From: Urechis unicinctus
Taxonomy: Eukaryota; Annelida; Polychaeta; Xenopneusta; Urechidae
Reading direction: 5' to 3'
DNA length: 64,000 nt
Assembly: GCA_034190875.2 (NCBI GenBank)
Contig: CM067346.1
Span: 46,965,932-47,029,931, forward strand
Within the stretch, counting starts at the first letter, position 1, and every line of letters starts with the position of its first letter. The notes beneath the pieces were generated by a model that was given only the letters and a program-made list of their open reading frames with translations, did not search any database and was not told the DNA's origin. A program made the position numbers and the translations under genes. Below, piece after piece: positions 1-12,070 of the stretch.

Positions 1-1150
1 AGGTCAACAAAATCATATTACATAAGCCAAATAACAACTACCTGACTATAAAGATACATTGGAACATCATTTGTTTTAAATATCCATATGACTCACTGCA
101 GCATTGTGTCCAAAGTTCCTCTTGTACAGGAGCCTGATTCATGCTTGCTTCCTCTGTTAACTCTTCAAAGGCAAAGTTGTGGCTTCCAGAAACTTCAGTC
201 TCAGGGGGATGAGCAGTTTCATAGTGCTTTGATATCTTGGAATTGTATTTCTCTTTACAATGCAGGTAATAGTCACTCTATATATAGTTGCTCTTCCCAT
301 TCCAATCACTGATGTAGGTGGGAATAGTAACTGCAAGTAAAAGGGTATTGTTTTCCAAGAGCTTCCTAGCTTTTACTTTGACAACTTACTTTTCTGTAAT
401 GAAATCTGACCCTTGCTACCCCAATTCTGTGGAGTAATGAAACATCATTTCAGGGCACCATCAATCTAAACATATGGACTTACTATTCCTACAGGCTCTG
501 TCCTTAATACATACAATTAAGCTGAGACTTCTTTACTGAACAGTTGCCAGGATTTGCTTGGGCTATATGCTGGCTTTTTTAACAAGACTAAGACTAGTCA
601 GACTATTGCCCTGTCCATATTAAACCAGCTACTCCCAGTAAAAATTTACTATCCACTGTATTAACCGTGGTAGAGTTCACAGTTAATTGCAAATATCATA
701 ATCTAATCATTGACTGTTTTACTCAAATAAGGGTCATATCATTTGGCTCAGAAGCACATTCAGCATCTAGATCTCCATCTTAGAAGAAGTGAATTGAATT
801 CAGAAAACTACACGGATGCATTAGCCACTACCATATACATATGCTACACATTAAAATAGGTCTCTGATCATGAATTATGAATAAATACAAGCTCTATGGT
901 AAACAACTATTAAACAACAATACACCATGTCAAGGTTAACAATCAAGACATACGACCTCCATCCCCAGCAGCAGTAGTAGAATTGAAATTTGTAAAAGCA
1001 GACATGCAGCAGGGAAAATTAATAAGACATTTATGCTTACATTGCTTCACCAATGTTGTCTTTCTTGAAAGCCTAATGACATGTACAGAAACACACTTTA
1101 CAAATATGAGTTATAGTTAGTTTGCTGCAGTTTAAGTCTTCTCAATGGTT
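1..1150. other. No recognisable gene or repeat
   Basis: AT-rich DNA with only short random reading frames. I see no protein motif, clear tandem structure or terminal repeat here. Confidence 0.5.
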
Positions 1151-1164
1151 TAGTTACTGCATAC

Positions 1165-1800
1165 ATGAAATAATAATAATAATTTTTTTTATATAGCGTA
1201 GATTCCACAATAAGTGCTCTGAAACGCTGAGTGCAAGGAGCTAAGTGCAAACATTTGCCGTAACATTTTCGGCGAAAAGAAATGTTTGTAATCGTGACTT
1301 AAAGACATCTTCATTGTCTATATGTCTCAAGGAGTTTGGAAGGTTAATCCACAAGAATGGGCCAGCAAAACCTAAAGTCCGCTGCTGCTGACAACGTAAA
1401 AGGAACTTGCAGTAAGCATTGGTTAGCCGATCTCAACTCTTTTCCTGGAATATAGGGAGCGATAAGATCGTCGAGGTACGTTGGTGCCATCTTATATACA
1501 GACAAGTACCAGAATCTTAAATTTGATTCACTGTATCACTGGCAACCAATGAAGCAAGTACAGAACCGGAGTGATGTGATCACACTTTGAGTGTCCAGTA
1601 ATAAGTCTTGCCGCGATATTTTGTATATTTTGCAGTCGATGTACGAGGGAGGCAGGAACGCCATAGAGAAGAGCAATGTAAAAATCTATTTTGATGTTAT
1701 AAATGCATGTACTACTTGCTCCAGTGAAGATCGGTCACGAAAATGCGTTATTTTACAGATGGCTGTGACCTGCGGTTTCATTGATGCAAAAGAGTCATGA
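1165..1800. repeat. Probable dispersed-repeat remnant
   Basis: Begins with an (AAT)n run and a phrase of the type TATATAGCGTAGATTCC. It continues into a block around 1500-1590 (ACTGGCAACCAATGAAG, then GGAGTGATGTGATCAC) of a kind I remember recurring in many marine animal genomes as the tail of an interspersed element. It has no convincing coding potential. Family assignment is not possible from sequence alone; a second copy is not visible in this window. Confidence 0.35.
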
Positions 1801-1899
1801 ATTCATACTAGGGCATTGACTGATCTTTGCCTATCCTAGCATTGGACTGTAAACATAAACTTGCAAGATATAAAAGATAACCGAGTGATATATAATGTG

Positions 1900-2230
1900 T
1901 TTGACATCGTCCCTGTCAGACATGTACAGTCTGTTACATGTTTAATACTTTCAATGTGATATGTGTACACTGAATGTTTGGTATCTCAGGTGTCAGATAT
2001 GTACACTGTCAGTTACAAGTGTTTAAAACCTTCACTGTGAGATGTGTACAGTGCCTGTTACATGTGTTTAATATAATCGGTGTCAGATATGTGTTTAATA
2101 TCGTTTGTCATATGTATACACTGTCTGCTACATGTGTTTCATCCTCACTGTGAGATTTGTACTCTCACTGTTGTATGTGTTTGATACTTTCACTCTGAGA
2201 TGTGTACACTGTCTGTTAATGGGTTTGGTA
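1900..2230. repeat. Degenerate tandem repeat, about 60-bp unit
   Basis: The phrases CTGTTACATGTGTTTAAT and GAGATGTGTACACTG recur about every 60 bp with many substitutions (for example near 1925, 2000, 2050, 2130 and 2205). It reads as an old, decayed minisatellite lying just upstream of a second, better-conserved one. Confidence 0.6.
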
Positions 2231-2399
2231 TCATCAAGGCCAGAATGACACCAACACTTTTGGATGGATCAACCCTTTCAAACAATTTAGACATTGAATA
2301 ACATAGGTATCCCACTTAGCATCCTACATTGATTGGCATTTTAATCCAGTGTTTATCCTTCCTTGGAGAGCAAAGTAAAAACCTGCCATGTGTATCCTG

Positions 2400-3095
2400 A
2401 CTTGGGTAGCATTACAAGCCAAGCGTGCCTCCTAGCTTGGTTAGAATAGTAAACCCAGTGTGTGTCCAAGCTTGAATAGCATAGTAAACCCATTGTGTCC
2501 TAGCTTGTATAGCATAGTAAACCAAAATGTGTTCTAACTTGGATAGCATAGTAAACCAATAGAATAGTAAATAGTGTCCAAGCTTAGATAGCATTATAAA
2601 CCCTGTGTTCTAGCTTAGATAGCATAGTAAACCAGCCCACAGTGTGTCCTAGAGAGCATAGTAACACCAGTGTGCCGTAGCTTGGATAGCATAGTAAACC
2701 CAGTGTGTCCTAGCTTGGATAGCATAATAAAAACAGTGTGCTTGCTTAGATAGCATGGTGAACCCAGTCTGTGCTCTAGCTTGGATAGCATAGTAAATTC
2801 AATGTGTGCCCAGGCTTGGATAGCACAACAAACCCAGTGTGTGCCCTGGCATGGAGAGCATAGTAAACCCAATGTGTGTCCTGGCTTGGATAGCATGGTG
2901 AACATACAATGAGCATCCTGGCTTGAATAGCACAGTCAAAATGCAGTGTGTAACCTAGCTTGGAAAGAAAAGTAAAAACCAGCGTGACAGAGTTGGATAC
3001 CACAGTAAACCCAATGTTTCCTGGCGCGGATAGGATAGTAAAGCCCCTGTGACCAAGCTTGGATAACATAGTAACCCCAGTGTGTATCACATAAT
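2400..3095. repeat. Minisatellite, 33-38-bp unit
   Basis: About eighteen diverged units based on AGCTTGGATAGCATAGTAAA followed by CCCAGTGTGTCCT. Unit length drifts from about 33 to 38 bp, so reading frames that cross it are repeat artefacts and not genes. Confidence 0.85.
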
Positions 3096-3944
3096 TGATT
3101 ATACCTCTTCCTGTTACTAACACAGCAAAGTGCAAGCGTCGTAAGACGATCATGTTGGTACCGTAATTTATATGAGCTTATTCTATTTGAAAGTAATAAT
3201 GTATTCTCCTCAACTTGAACTAAACTCTAGTGGATCACTATTGTTCGTACCATTGTAAGACACAGCTCGTCTTGGAGGAGCTATGCGCTCTATTGTGTGG
3301 CTTCTAGTTCAGTTTGTAAAGTTAATAAGCGTCCAGCGGCGGAAATACACAGGTATTAAAATAAGAGCAATTGAAGAGAATTGAGAACATTGCCAGCGAG
3401 CTAAAGGCAACCTGGGTTGCAGGATAGTAGCAGCAAAATACGTCCAAGCTACCATGGCAACTAAGTGTTTCCGATTAGCGGATACATTCTCCACCAAAAG
3501 AAAAAGCACCTTGGCAACGTCTTGAATTGTGACGAATCTCCAAATTATACATCTACGGGACCGACGTGAAATCATTGGGGGGCCAAGGTTGTAACTATGG
3601 CAATTAACGATGAATGGGTATTTATCTGGTTTCTCTAACTAGTTGGTGCATTTTTGGTCGCATACAAAACGTAATGCATTCGGTCATATCCGTTTTGTCG
3701 AGGCCTTTTTGGGAAATGCGGTGCTCGTCTGTAACTGACTGGTGGCATCGCGCGGTACAATAGCAGCCACTGCATCAAATTTAATTATGTTGAAATGGAC
3801 ATGTCCACACAGACCTACTTTCTACGATCCCGGGGTTTGTTAATTGAGTACATATTATAGAAAACACACTATTATATGCAAACTAACCGAGCAAGGCTCG
3901 AAACCAACACAAGCCCGCTCGTAAATGACTGGTGAAAAAGCCGC
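3096..3944. other. No recognisable gene
   Basis: Unique-looking sequence between the minisatellite and the dispersed repeat at 3945. No coding motif was recognised. Confidence 0.4.
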
Positions 3945-4500
3945 TCAGATGGTAGCTCCGGTCGAACGGTAATATAAATATATACCGTTCTGCTTCAACA
4001 TTTTGGGCGCACATTTAAACATGCGCTTGACTATATCGCTGGGTTTGGCATCAAGAAAACAACATATATCAAAAGCCTGTGAAAAAATATGTCCCATCGC
4101 ACCAAAAGCTTACCGATCGATGCGATACTTGAAGAAATGCCATCTATATATCATTTCCAAAAGATCGCGATGCGATGACCGCCATTTTGGAAAATACTGG
4201 GTAGCGTGATTTCCCGCCGCCTCATCCGCATTGCCTCCCTGCTAAGCTTGCGAAGCCCTTTGAGTACAATCTGCTGTATCTTATCGGGTTCAGACGCAGG
4301 AAGTAATAGTCGTCAATGGGTCAGGCCTTTCTGAGCATGCGCGTCGTACATGGTCTTGAACTTGAAAAAAGACAACACGTTGCCGAGTTTCGGACTTTCT
4401 ACCGCTTCCAAATTTATCGAACTATAACTAATTACCATGGATGAAATCCCCCGCCACAAAGGGATAAAAATTGTCCGTGAACATCATTGCATTCTAAAAC
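3945..4500. repeat. Dispersed repeat R1, copy 1
   Basis: Co-linear over about 550 bp with 63463-64000. Shared landmarks are TAGCTCCGGTCGAACGGT, TTTTGGGCGCACATT, GACCGCCATTTTGGAAAAT, CCTCCCTGCTAAGCTTGCGA and ACCATGGATGAAA. The left edge carries the TATA-core palindrome at 3964-3990. Read on the minus strand, both copies keep a similar peptide around RLLLPASE followed by LRKLSREA, so the repeat may include the remains of a coding exon. The element type is unknown. Confidence 0.75.
3964..3990. repeat. Palindrome with TATAAATA core (P1)
   Basis: Perfect arms GAACGGTA and TACCGTTC flank an 11-bp ATATAAATATA core. It is preceded by GTAGCTCCGGTC. This is one member of a dispersed family (see 41923, 45976, 46312, 54803, 59840 and 60721) that has the same core but different, self-matching arms. 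Confidence 0.8.
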
Positions 4501-4593
4501 TCCGTCACTTGGGTATGTTTGTTGTTTGGTTGTTGACTGAATCGATCTCAAAATTTGTAACATTGCGTCATTTTCAAACAGAGTAAGACATCT

Positions 4594-4640
4594 ACTCAGA
4601 CGTCTTGTAGGGCTACTCGGATGGTAGCCCCGATCAAACA
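4594..4640. repeat. Short module shared with 46364
   Basis: The block beginning ACTCAGACGTCTTGTAGG is repeated exactly for about 23 bp at 46364-46387. It is followed here by GGTAGCCCCGATCAAACAG, a variant of the GTAGCTCCGGTCGAACGG module. The pairing of these two modules in both places suggests they belong to one element end. Confidence 0.7.
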
Positions 4641-4739
4641 GTGAGGCCACCAACCATGAACAATAAGACGCCAGCGCCGACTGAAAAGTTGTTCTTTTCA
4701 CACAGCCCTTATATAGGAAACCCACTCAAATCAAGCCAG

Positions 4740-5880
4740 CTAGAGACCTGTTAGTCACTCGGTGGTTCGAACAGGTTGGGAACTGCCGCGCTGCTCTCAT
4801 AATATAGTGCTTAACAGCTAAATACTTCCCAACCCTGCCAAGTCACACAACAATGATAGTAAGGAACTTGAACATTGGCATTTGAAGACGCAGGGTGATC
4901 CGAAAAAAAATAAATCGATGTCTACCTGAACGCGGCTCTGTGGATTCTTTCCATCATATAGAAAGATTTTACTCAGGATGCCAGCTGAAGGTGTTTAGAA
5001 TGGAAATGGTAATATTTGGGTTTCACGTCACTTTCAACGAGGTGATATCGTGACGGTGATGGATGCTGATGATTGTGATGTATCGATACTTGGCACCAAC
5101 CCGGGCTGCGAAACAACGCCGCTGGTACATCCCCTTCCAGAGATGGGAACAGCTATTTAATTTGATCATTCGAGTCACGCATAGCCAGTCAGTTTGTCAC
5201 ACATTGGGATCGATCAACAACCTGTGGGTCGGGTCGATACGCGATAGGCGGCGCAGCTAACCACTGCGCAGTGAGAACTGGCAAAGTAAAGAGGATGGAA
5301 AACAAACGGCGCTGAGTGCGATTGGGTAACGTGAGATAGGATTAACTGATTAATTGAGGATGTGGTGTTTCAGAATCACTTAGAAAGTTTGACGTGACGG
5401 GTGTGCCAATGGACGCATAGACACATGGAAGCCTGATACCGGGAACCAAATGCCGGTTGTTGGTCCGACAGGGTTATATGCGAGCCGGTGGGGAATATCA
5501 CAGGAAGTTTCGTCAGACTTGCAAACGCGATGCCTCAATAACTTATTGGCTACACCAAATACCATTGGTTATGTGATACCAATGGATGGCCATTAAAGGT
5601 GCATTTCATCAAAAAATCACTAGATTTTTAATCGAAAAAAAAATGTTGCTGAATGCAAGAGTATCTTAAACGGTGCTGATATCCGGAATCCAAAGTTGGA
5701 ATGGCCGTATATATTTCTTGTTGTTCTTTAATAAACTTTCAATTCCTTATTTTTCACGTCCCGTCAAAAATAGCCCTTATTTGGAAGCTCATGTATTATT
5801 AATTCCGGTAGCGCAGAAACGTCATCAATCTGTGCCGTTCGCCGACGGCGGATGTTTAGTTTGCGCTATTTTCATTGCGA
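4740..5880. other. No recognisable gene
   Basis: Short open frames only, with no protein motif. No tandem or inverted structure stands out. Confidence 0.4.
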
Positions 5881-5883
5881 TAA

Positions 5884-6745
5884 TGGACGACCAAAGCAAG
5901 AAACGAAGAAAAGGTGGAGGGAGAAAGAGGCTATTAACAGATTCAACAACTAAGAGAAGGAAGCGTGACCTAGACCAGATGCGGTTCAACACGAGGGTCT
6001 CTTTAAGATAGGCATTCAGGGAAGCGAGGAGGTTGACCAACGAAGAAGCTGCAAAGTTTTTGCTGGACATGTTAAGTAATCTCGTTGTATTATGAATACC
6101 CTGCTATCGAATAGGCCTGTATTGAATCGATTTGTGTAAATGTCACCGATTAAATAAAATCTAAGTGCCTATTGTGTGTCCATTGCACTATTTGGATTTG
6201 TTAATTGTTATTGCAAACATACATTACTTTGTAAATTTAAGGTAGAGAAATTATTGCATCCTCTTGACCCTAATTCAATGGCTTGTGTTCAGGCGTTCGT
6301 CATACCTTGCCCGCAATCAAATTGTGGCAATGGACCACAACAGGCATAGGGATCAGGCATATGCACTCAAGAAGGATGGTCAGCCAATGTAGGTCTCTCA
6401 TGACCACTCAACTACACACTGACTAAATGACCTATCAGAAAACAAAATACTGATGTCACACATGTAATGTGTTCTAGCTATTTGGCCATATAATGCAATT
6501 TTGTTGTGTTACAGGTACAGCACTCACTTCAACAAGCCGTCAAAGACGTGGTCATCAGTTAAGAGGCCAATACTTACGCCCATATACCAGATATGATGAC
6601 AGAAATCTTAAGGCCTAGGCAATGCAACAGCAATCACAAGAACATCCACAACGCTCTGCTGATAACCCCGCAACATCAGACTGAACGTTGCTCCTGTGCC
6701 AAGGCCATCTACCCAAGAAACAGTTGAGTTGTAGGTGTCTCGTTT
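5884..6745 (+). pseudogene. Fragment of an unclassified transposon-type gene
   Basis: The first exon-like piece (5884-6070) starts MDDQSKKRRKGGGRKR and runs into a basic, helical stretch ending NEEAAKFLLDM. I remember this layout (basic tail, then a helical segment ending in LLD) from the N-terminus of large unnamed transposase-like proteins of invertebrates. An in-frame stop at about 6009 interrupts it. Further downstream, 6300-6390 can be read as a piece with ARNQIVAMDHNRHRDQ, and 6515-6740 as another with IPDMMTEILRPRQ; both are broken by stops. There is no core catalytic domain, so only the 5' part of the gene is present. Function is not assignable. Confidence 0.4.
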
Positions 6746-6749
6746 TGAT

Positions 6750-7960
6750 TAAAAATATGATATGGAAATTTGTTTTTGTTAAAATGTACAAATCTTTTAT
6801 TAGTCACATTCTATTGTCTGTAGATCCAAACTGTAATAGAAGAACTCATGGAATTGGTAAATAAATAATACATGAACTCATCTTAATGTCACTTCTTTTT
6901 TCATCAGGGCTAGAATTATGAACATAAAAAGTCAAATCTGAAGATAACGTGTCATGACTAATTGACAATATAATGTGTGCATAAATCTTTTCTTCTGTGT
7001 TTGAGAGACGAAAAATTGACTATTATATGAATGCTCATTCCATAAAACAAATAGACGATAAATTATGAGATTGTTGAAACAAAAAAGTTCAGAACAAATA
7101 ATACCACATGTTTTGTGAGACTAGGCAATTTCAATACTGGGACTTATCAATATAATCCACACAAAAATACCAATCAGAACATTGAGATATTTCCTGATTA
7201 AAATTACAAATTAAAACATTTAAGCTTAGTATATTACCAAAACCTACTTTGTATTAAGGCTGTATACTGTCAATACTTGTCAAGGAAGAGGTCTCTTGAT
7301 CTTTCACACACAGTTACCCTCCTGTTGCACTCCCCCAAAAAGCCATGAATTCAGAGATCTAATTGCTGATAGGCGCCGTGTCTAAGCATCTTTTTTTTGG
7401 TCCTCGACAACCGCATCTAATTCCCACAGCAAGTCCACCCGGTAACTGTTAATAACCTCAATGACCATCGGGTCAAGCACAACTCCTTCCATCTGAGGTG
7501 CTCAAGTCTGGGCAGTTGGTGCAACATTGCCGCTCCACAGGGGTAGGTATTTGCCTACATCGAAGGCAGATGCACCAGTCTGGTGAAGTGGTAGTTGCTG
7601 TCACGACTATGTGTTGTAAACAAATGACCGCCCAATACGCATGCGTCATTTTCCCATCGACATGTGCTCATGTTTGTAAACATGGGTGTGACCGACAGAT
7701 TTCGATACGGTGTAATCAGTCCGCAAAATAGTTTATATAGATTTGATCTATTAAATGGAGCAAAAAAAACAGCATGCCTTTTTTTTGGAAAAAAATGCAC
7801 CTTTAATGAGGGTGTCCCAGTCTTAGCACTTCGAGAGATTGTACATACAACAATTTATTTTGAATATTGAGTCTGCTGTAAGCAGTAAACAAAACTATGT
7901 ATCCATCAATACTCCACATGGAAGATGCATTTCCTGATTATTAAACTTCAATGCTTTAGT
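6750..7960. other. No recognisable gene
   Basis: AT-rich sequence with short overlapping frames on both strands and no motif I recognise. Confidence 0.4.
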
Positions 7961-7970
7961 TACTGTTGGA

Positions 7971-8330
7971 ATGTGTCTTGGCGCAAGTGGTGTACTTATG
8001 TCTACGGTAGTTGCCATTCCTATTGCCACAGTGTTGGATGCTGCTGGAGCCGCTAGTGGGCTACTTGTAATTGCTGGAAAATTCATCAGTAGGCGGCTGA
8101 CCATCAAGGCGAAAAAACATGATCAGATCCGCATTCTAGCGCAGAGCAAATTGAATATCATTGCTGACATTGTATCGACAGCACTAGAAGATGGTAATAT
8201 CTCAGATCATGAGTTTAAACTCGTTTTAGCTGAGGCCGCAAAATATACCCAAATGAAGGGCGAAATTAAGGCTAGATCTGTAAAGGTGCGTCAGACTGTT
8301 TCAATTAATGAAACGGCGAGGGCGGTGTAA
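7971..8330 (+). CDS. Small membrane-segment protein, family unnamed
   Basis: 119 codons. Residues about 4-38 form a Gly/Ala/Val-rich hydrophobic stretch (MSTVVAIPIATVLDAAGA and onward) long enough for one or two membrane helices. After it come a basic turn (RRLTIKAKKHDQ) and a helical, charged half containing ALEDGNISDHEFKLVLAEA. I recall similar proteins recurring in cnidarian and mollusc genomes, usually next to mobile elements, but I cannot name the family. The frame is intact, unlike most others here. The true 5' end may lie upstream in another exon, since the first Met is not strongly supported. A 61-codon coiled-coil frame starts 5 bases after the stop. Confidence 0.45.
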   Translation: MCLGASGVLMSTVVAIPIATVLDAAGAASGLLVIAGKFISRRLTIKAKKHDQIRILAQSKLNIIADIVSTALEDGNISDHEFKLVLAEAAKYTQMKGEIKARSVKVRQTVSINETARAV

Positions 8331-8335
8331 AAGAG

Positions 8336-8518
8336 TTGAAGTTAGATACAGATTATATGAAAGACGTAAAAATAGATCTGGAGGACATTCTGAGTGATAT
8401 GGAGACTAAGTATGATGACCTTGTGGAGCTGCAGGACATGGTGAGAGATCTTGAGGTTAAGAACAATGATCTTATGAAGCGAGTGGAGCATCTAGTGGAC
8501 CTTGTTAGCAGGTTGTGA
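8336..8518 (+). CDS. Short coiled-coil frame after 7971-8330
   Basis: 60 residues, almost all charged or leucine, with heptad-like spacing (DLEDILSDMETKYDDLVEL, then LMKRVEHLVDLVSRL). It begins 5 bases after the stop of the preceding frame and in a different phase. It could therefore be the continuation of one protein split by a frameshift, or a separate small frame. The helical character is clear from sequence; whether it is translated is unknown. Confidence 0.4.
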   Translation: MKLDTDYMKDVKIDLEDILSDMETKYDDLVELQDMVRDLEVKNNDLMKRVEHLVDLVSRL

Positions 8519-8739
8519 ACGACACACTGTTGAACTAGTGCACCCATAGAAAATATGGGGGGGAAAAACTGTGCTATCAGAAAGCGACATAGAAGGTGTG
8601 AAGAAAAGTCCGTATATCAGACAGGCAAAACTCAAATACCATATAGGAAGTTCCAGGGCTAAAGAAATCCGTACAGGTATCATCAGACCAAGAAAGTCTA
8701 GAAAACGAAAGTCATAGACACCCTGGTCTATGGGCACAA

Positions 8740-8860
8740 CAAACCAGCCCCTCGGCCCCGCTTGGGGGTCGGGTCCGAGTCGCCCTTGGGGTGAGCAAAA
8801 ATCTTCCCTCGGCCCCGTTTGGGGGACGGGTCCGAGTCGCACTAGGGTGAGCAAAATTCT
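8740..8860. repeat. Two-copy GC-rich tandem repeat
   Basis: Two units of about 65 bp share CCTCGGCCCCG, TTGGGGG, CGGGTCCGAGTCGC and GGGTGAGCAAAA. Each unit contains a self-complementary CGGCCCC/GGGG segment that could fold. Confidence 0.7.
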
Positions 8861-8869
8861 TGTATAAGC

Positions 8870-9985
8870 TGCCAAAGGGCGAGTAGAGTACGTACGAGTG
8901 GTTCTGTCCCAGAACCGCTACAACGTATACTACTAGTGGTAACTGTCCCGAGAAAGGTTAATTGCATTCTTTCCTATTTCCCTTCATATGATTGTGACTC
9001 GCAGTTGCTTGTCCGTAGAAATCGCCATCGGTGACCGAACATTACTATTAAATTCGCTTTGTCGCATTTTGAGTATCATGAGTTCTACCGTATTTCTTAA
9101 AAGATACGGGATGGAGAGAAGAGGTGAGTTTTCTAACAAATGCAGGCCAAACAGTTCATTGGGATAGCCCAACAGACCAAGAGTCGATTGGGTACTCCCT
9201 TCTTGGTCTAACAGGACAACCCTCCGTTTATCGGTAGATTGACAAACGTGCTTAACTTATCACGTTAAAAATACTTACTGAGAAGAATTTAAAGCCACCA
9301 ACAGTGAGAGTATTGACTGAATTTAATCCATGTGGGTTATTTTATTACCAATATCCGGGAGAACACTTGATAATCGATAATTTTCTAACTTTTCGGCGAA
9401 ATTCCACTCCGAATTCTGGTGGGAAGAATTCCCTAGAACTTCCGGTGCCAACAAACAGTCTCCTGCAATTCGTTGTCGTTAACGACTGCGTGGAATTTGC
9501 TGAGTTGTAATCGTACCATTATTGTCATCATCTGTCTGATTATACTTTTCACAGGTGAGTCAATTTATACTAGATGCATACCTTACAACTTTCCCACCCA
9601 GTTGCCTTTTCCTCTCCTTTATTCAGCTGCATAATAAGTCTGTTTCGAAGCAAAGAGCGATAATACAGATGGAAAATGCTGGCGAGGACATAGGCAAAAA
9701 TTTTATGATCGTGTATCTTTTCAATTTGGGTAAATATTTGCCAATTTTGGGGTTTTGTACATTCCTTATCGTCAGATAGAAGAGTATTGGTATTTATTTA
9801 TTAATAATAACGCAATTTGATTTCAAATATTGATGGTTATAGTATTATTCTATTATTTATAGTTTGTGTGCTCAAAGTACCCTGGCATTTGTACTCCACG
9901 ATAACTGCGTCAGGATAGTACGTCAGGATGTTCGATACGACGGGTACGATTTTCTACATTAATTTATGAATTTGTTTATTTTACA
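8870..9985. other. No recognisable gene
   Basis: Unassigned sequence upstream of the transposase at 9993. It should hold the left end of that element, but I find no copy of the palindromes seen at the 46.3-kb element. Confidence 0.35.
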
Positions 9986-9992
9986 GTAACAG

Positions 9993-11870
9993 ATGTCGCG
10001 CTGTGCCAATTGTGGTGATGACTGGCTGGAGGGGAACCATCAGAAGTATAGGGTGCTCACTGTTGCCTCCCCATATACTGCACGGAAAGCCTTCCCTGGT
10101 ATGAGCAGCCCAACCAAACAGAAGATTTGCGGCTCTTGCCGCAATGACTTGACCCTTCGTACCGTCTTCAAGCGTTCCACAAGAAAAAGGACATGGCCCA
10201 CACACACCCCGAAGCGGCCCAAGAGGTTGGTCCCAGACAGCACCCCAACAAAGGCACCACCTTCCAAGCGCTCATCATCAGGAGCCAGTGCTGAGCCATC
10301 AGACCATTCCGAAGCTCCAGCAGCTACACCAACACCAACGACACCCGTGTCATCCTTCAAGGATCGGGCAAAATCATACATTGATGGCAGTCAATACATC
10401 AAGGCCTTTCGAACGCTTATTCATTCAAATTCATCGGCTGCCAAGGCTGCTCTCCACACTTTGGCGGCCCAGGAGGTACGAAAGGAGATGGTACAGGCCA
10501 GGTTCAATGGAGCCAGTCCCCTCTCATCCCTGCAGTCTCCTGTCTCAAAGGAAAGGCTAGATGTTTTCTCGTGGCATGCCATCCACGAGGAAGCAAGTAG
10601 CACACTTCCTTTGCTGGTCAAAGTGCTGGAGGTAGCAATGCCATCCACCAAAGTTATGGCTCGGCATTTTACCAGAGGACCGCGCACCGAAAGAAGGCAA
10701 GTACTGTCTCTCTTTGCTACTTAGTCTTCTGTGCATCATTGAATGAACTTGATTGTTTCCGTTCCTATCTATTCCTGTCTTACACTTTCATCAGATTTAA
10801 ACCTGACCGATCATGGTGCTGCTGTGAATATTAACAAAGTCTGCTCCTTCTTTGACTGTGTAGATTTCTAACCGAGGAGGAGGCGCTCCAAAAGAGGAAC
10901 GCTCGGCTTTCTATGATGTTGGGCATCATTTTTTACAGCCGCAATCCTCGGCGGTATAGTTTCATACAGGCCATGATGAGTGTTGACCTCTGGTTGCAAG
11001 GCGCATCCCATGCAACTGTCCGCAGCCTCAATTTTCTGGGAGTGTCACAGGGTGTGGATGCAGCACGCAACCATGTTGACAACATCAGGGCTGGCTATGA
11101 CCAGAAAGTAGTGTCTTGGAGGCTAGAGGCAGAGGTGTGTATACTGATACCACAATTTTGCTAGATGTAAAAAAAAATCCTGAGGCCCTTTGCTGCATAG
11201 AGTAGGACACAATATTTGAGTATTTGTCTGCATAGATTTATAGCTGCTGTTCCGAAGAGACAGGTTATCAACTTTGTGCTGTGTCTGTGTTAATCAAGGC
11301 CAGTTATGGACAACAGACGCGACGGCGCCTCTCTTACGGTCCAGAACCTGCACCTCCACCAGCTGGATACAGTGTCTGCTTCGACAACGTACAGTTTCAA
11401 TCACATCGGAAGCACCAACGAAAGGACGCCACCTCTGAGTTTATCATCAGCTCCTTAGCTTTTGCGTCCCAGTCACTTGTCTCGGCCCAATGGTCTCCTT
11501 CCCTTGCTGCGGATTTGAACACGTCTGTCTTTCTCCCGGCTGACCCGGATTTTAAGCTCCAGCGTGCTGATCTGGGCGCTGCGGTGAAAAGGATCCTGGT
11601 TCTTCACCTTGCTGCGTTCACTCGGTGTAAGAATCGGATCGCTCGCACGACTCCCCATGCTTACACTGAGGTCATGAAGACCAAGTCAGAGGTAGTTAGT
11701 TTAGGTGCCATTCAGGGCAACCCAGCCGCACCCCAGATACCATCGACGTGCTTGACAATCTAATGGCCTACGTCCCAGTAGTTGGCAATCGTGCCATGCC
11801 CGTTCCTTGCCATGGGGACGGTGGGACAGTTGAAAGTGTGATCAAGGCGAAGCGGGGAAGGGTGCTATCT
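9993..11870 (+). pseudogene. DUF6589-like transposase, element copy 1 (truncated)
   Basis: Exon 1 (9993-10696) starts MSRCANCGDDW with a second CxxC at KICGSCRND, a likely zinc-binding N-terminus, then a basic Pro/Ser-rich linker and a helical region. Its donor is GC (AAG|GCAAGT at 10697). Exon 2 starts at about 10865 (FLTEEEALQKRNARLS), restoring the frame as R-F, and includes LGIIFYSRNPRRYSFIQ. Exon 3 (about 11270 on) holds GYSVCFDNVQFQSH, whose FDN should be the first catalytic Asp. Near 11800, in a shifted frame, PVPCHGDGGTVESV matches the second Asp region (PCNGDQLSVERM) of the copy at 46.6 kb. Everything after that is missing. The gene runs straight into an opposing helicase exon, as expected of an internally deleted copy. 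DUF6589/Academ-type assignment is from memory. Confidence 0.65.
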
Positions 11871-11890
11871 CATAAAGCAGTTTAATGTAC

Positions 11891-12070
11891 CTTGTCAAGT
11901 ACGAGCGGAGCTAAAGCAAAAACGTCGCTCTTCCCGTAGCCGGTTGGCAGACTGACGAAAAGATTCCTGCCGTTGCAAATGTGAAGGAGGCAACGGATCT
12001 GCTCTTCGCGGAAGCTGTACGTCAGCGAAAGGTCCTCCCGTACACTCTGCAACGCAGCGCCGAATTCCAT
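11891..12070 (-). pseudogene. RecQ-like helicase exon 1, element copy 1
   Basis: Starts MEFGAALQ and contains the RecQ motif 0 glutamine (SFREEQIRCLL) and an intact Walker A, SLPTGYGKSDVFALAPL. It ends with a good splice donor after DK (AAG|GTACAT). No later helicase exon follows: the opposing transposase sequence begins within 20-30 bp. In the full element the helicase tail and transposase tail are convergent, so one internal deletion removed the 3' parts of both genes. Upstream (12089-12349) is another minus-strand frame of unknown meaning. Confidence 0.7.

Noticed and set aside
2412..3153. Minus-strand frames in the 2.4-3.1 kb region
   Set aside because: Repeat translations of the 33-38-bp minisatellite with variable unit length; no conserved frame.
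4432..4725. 97-codon minus-strand frame as a gene
   Set aside because: Crosses the R1 repeat boundary and the short modules; no motif; probably chance.
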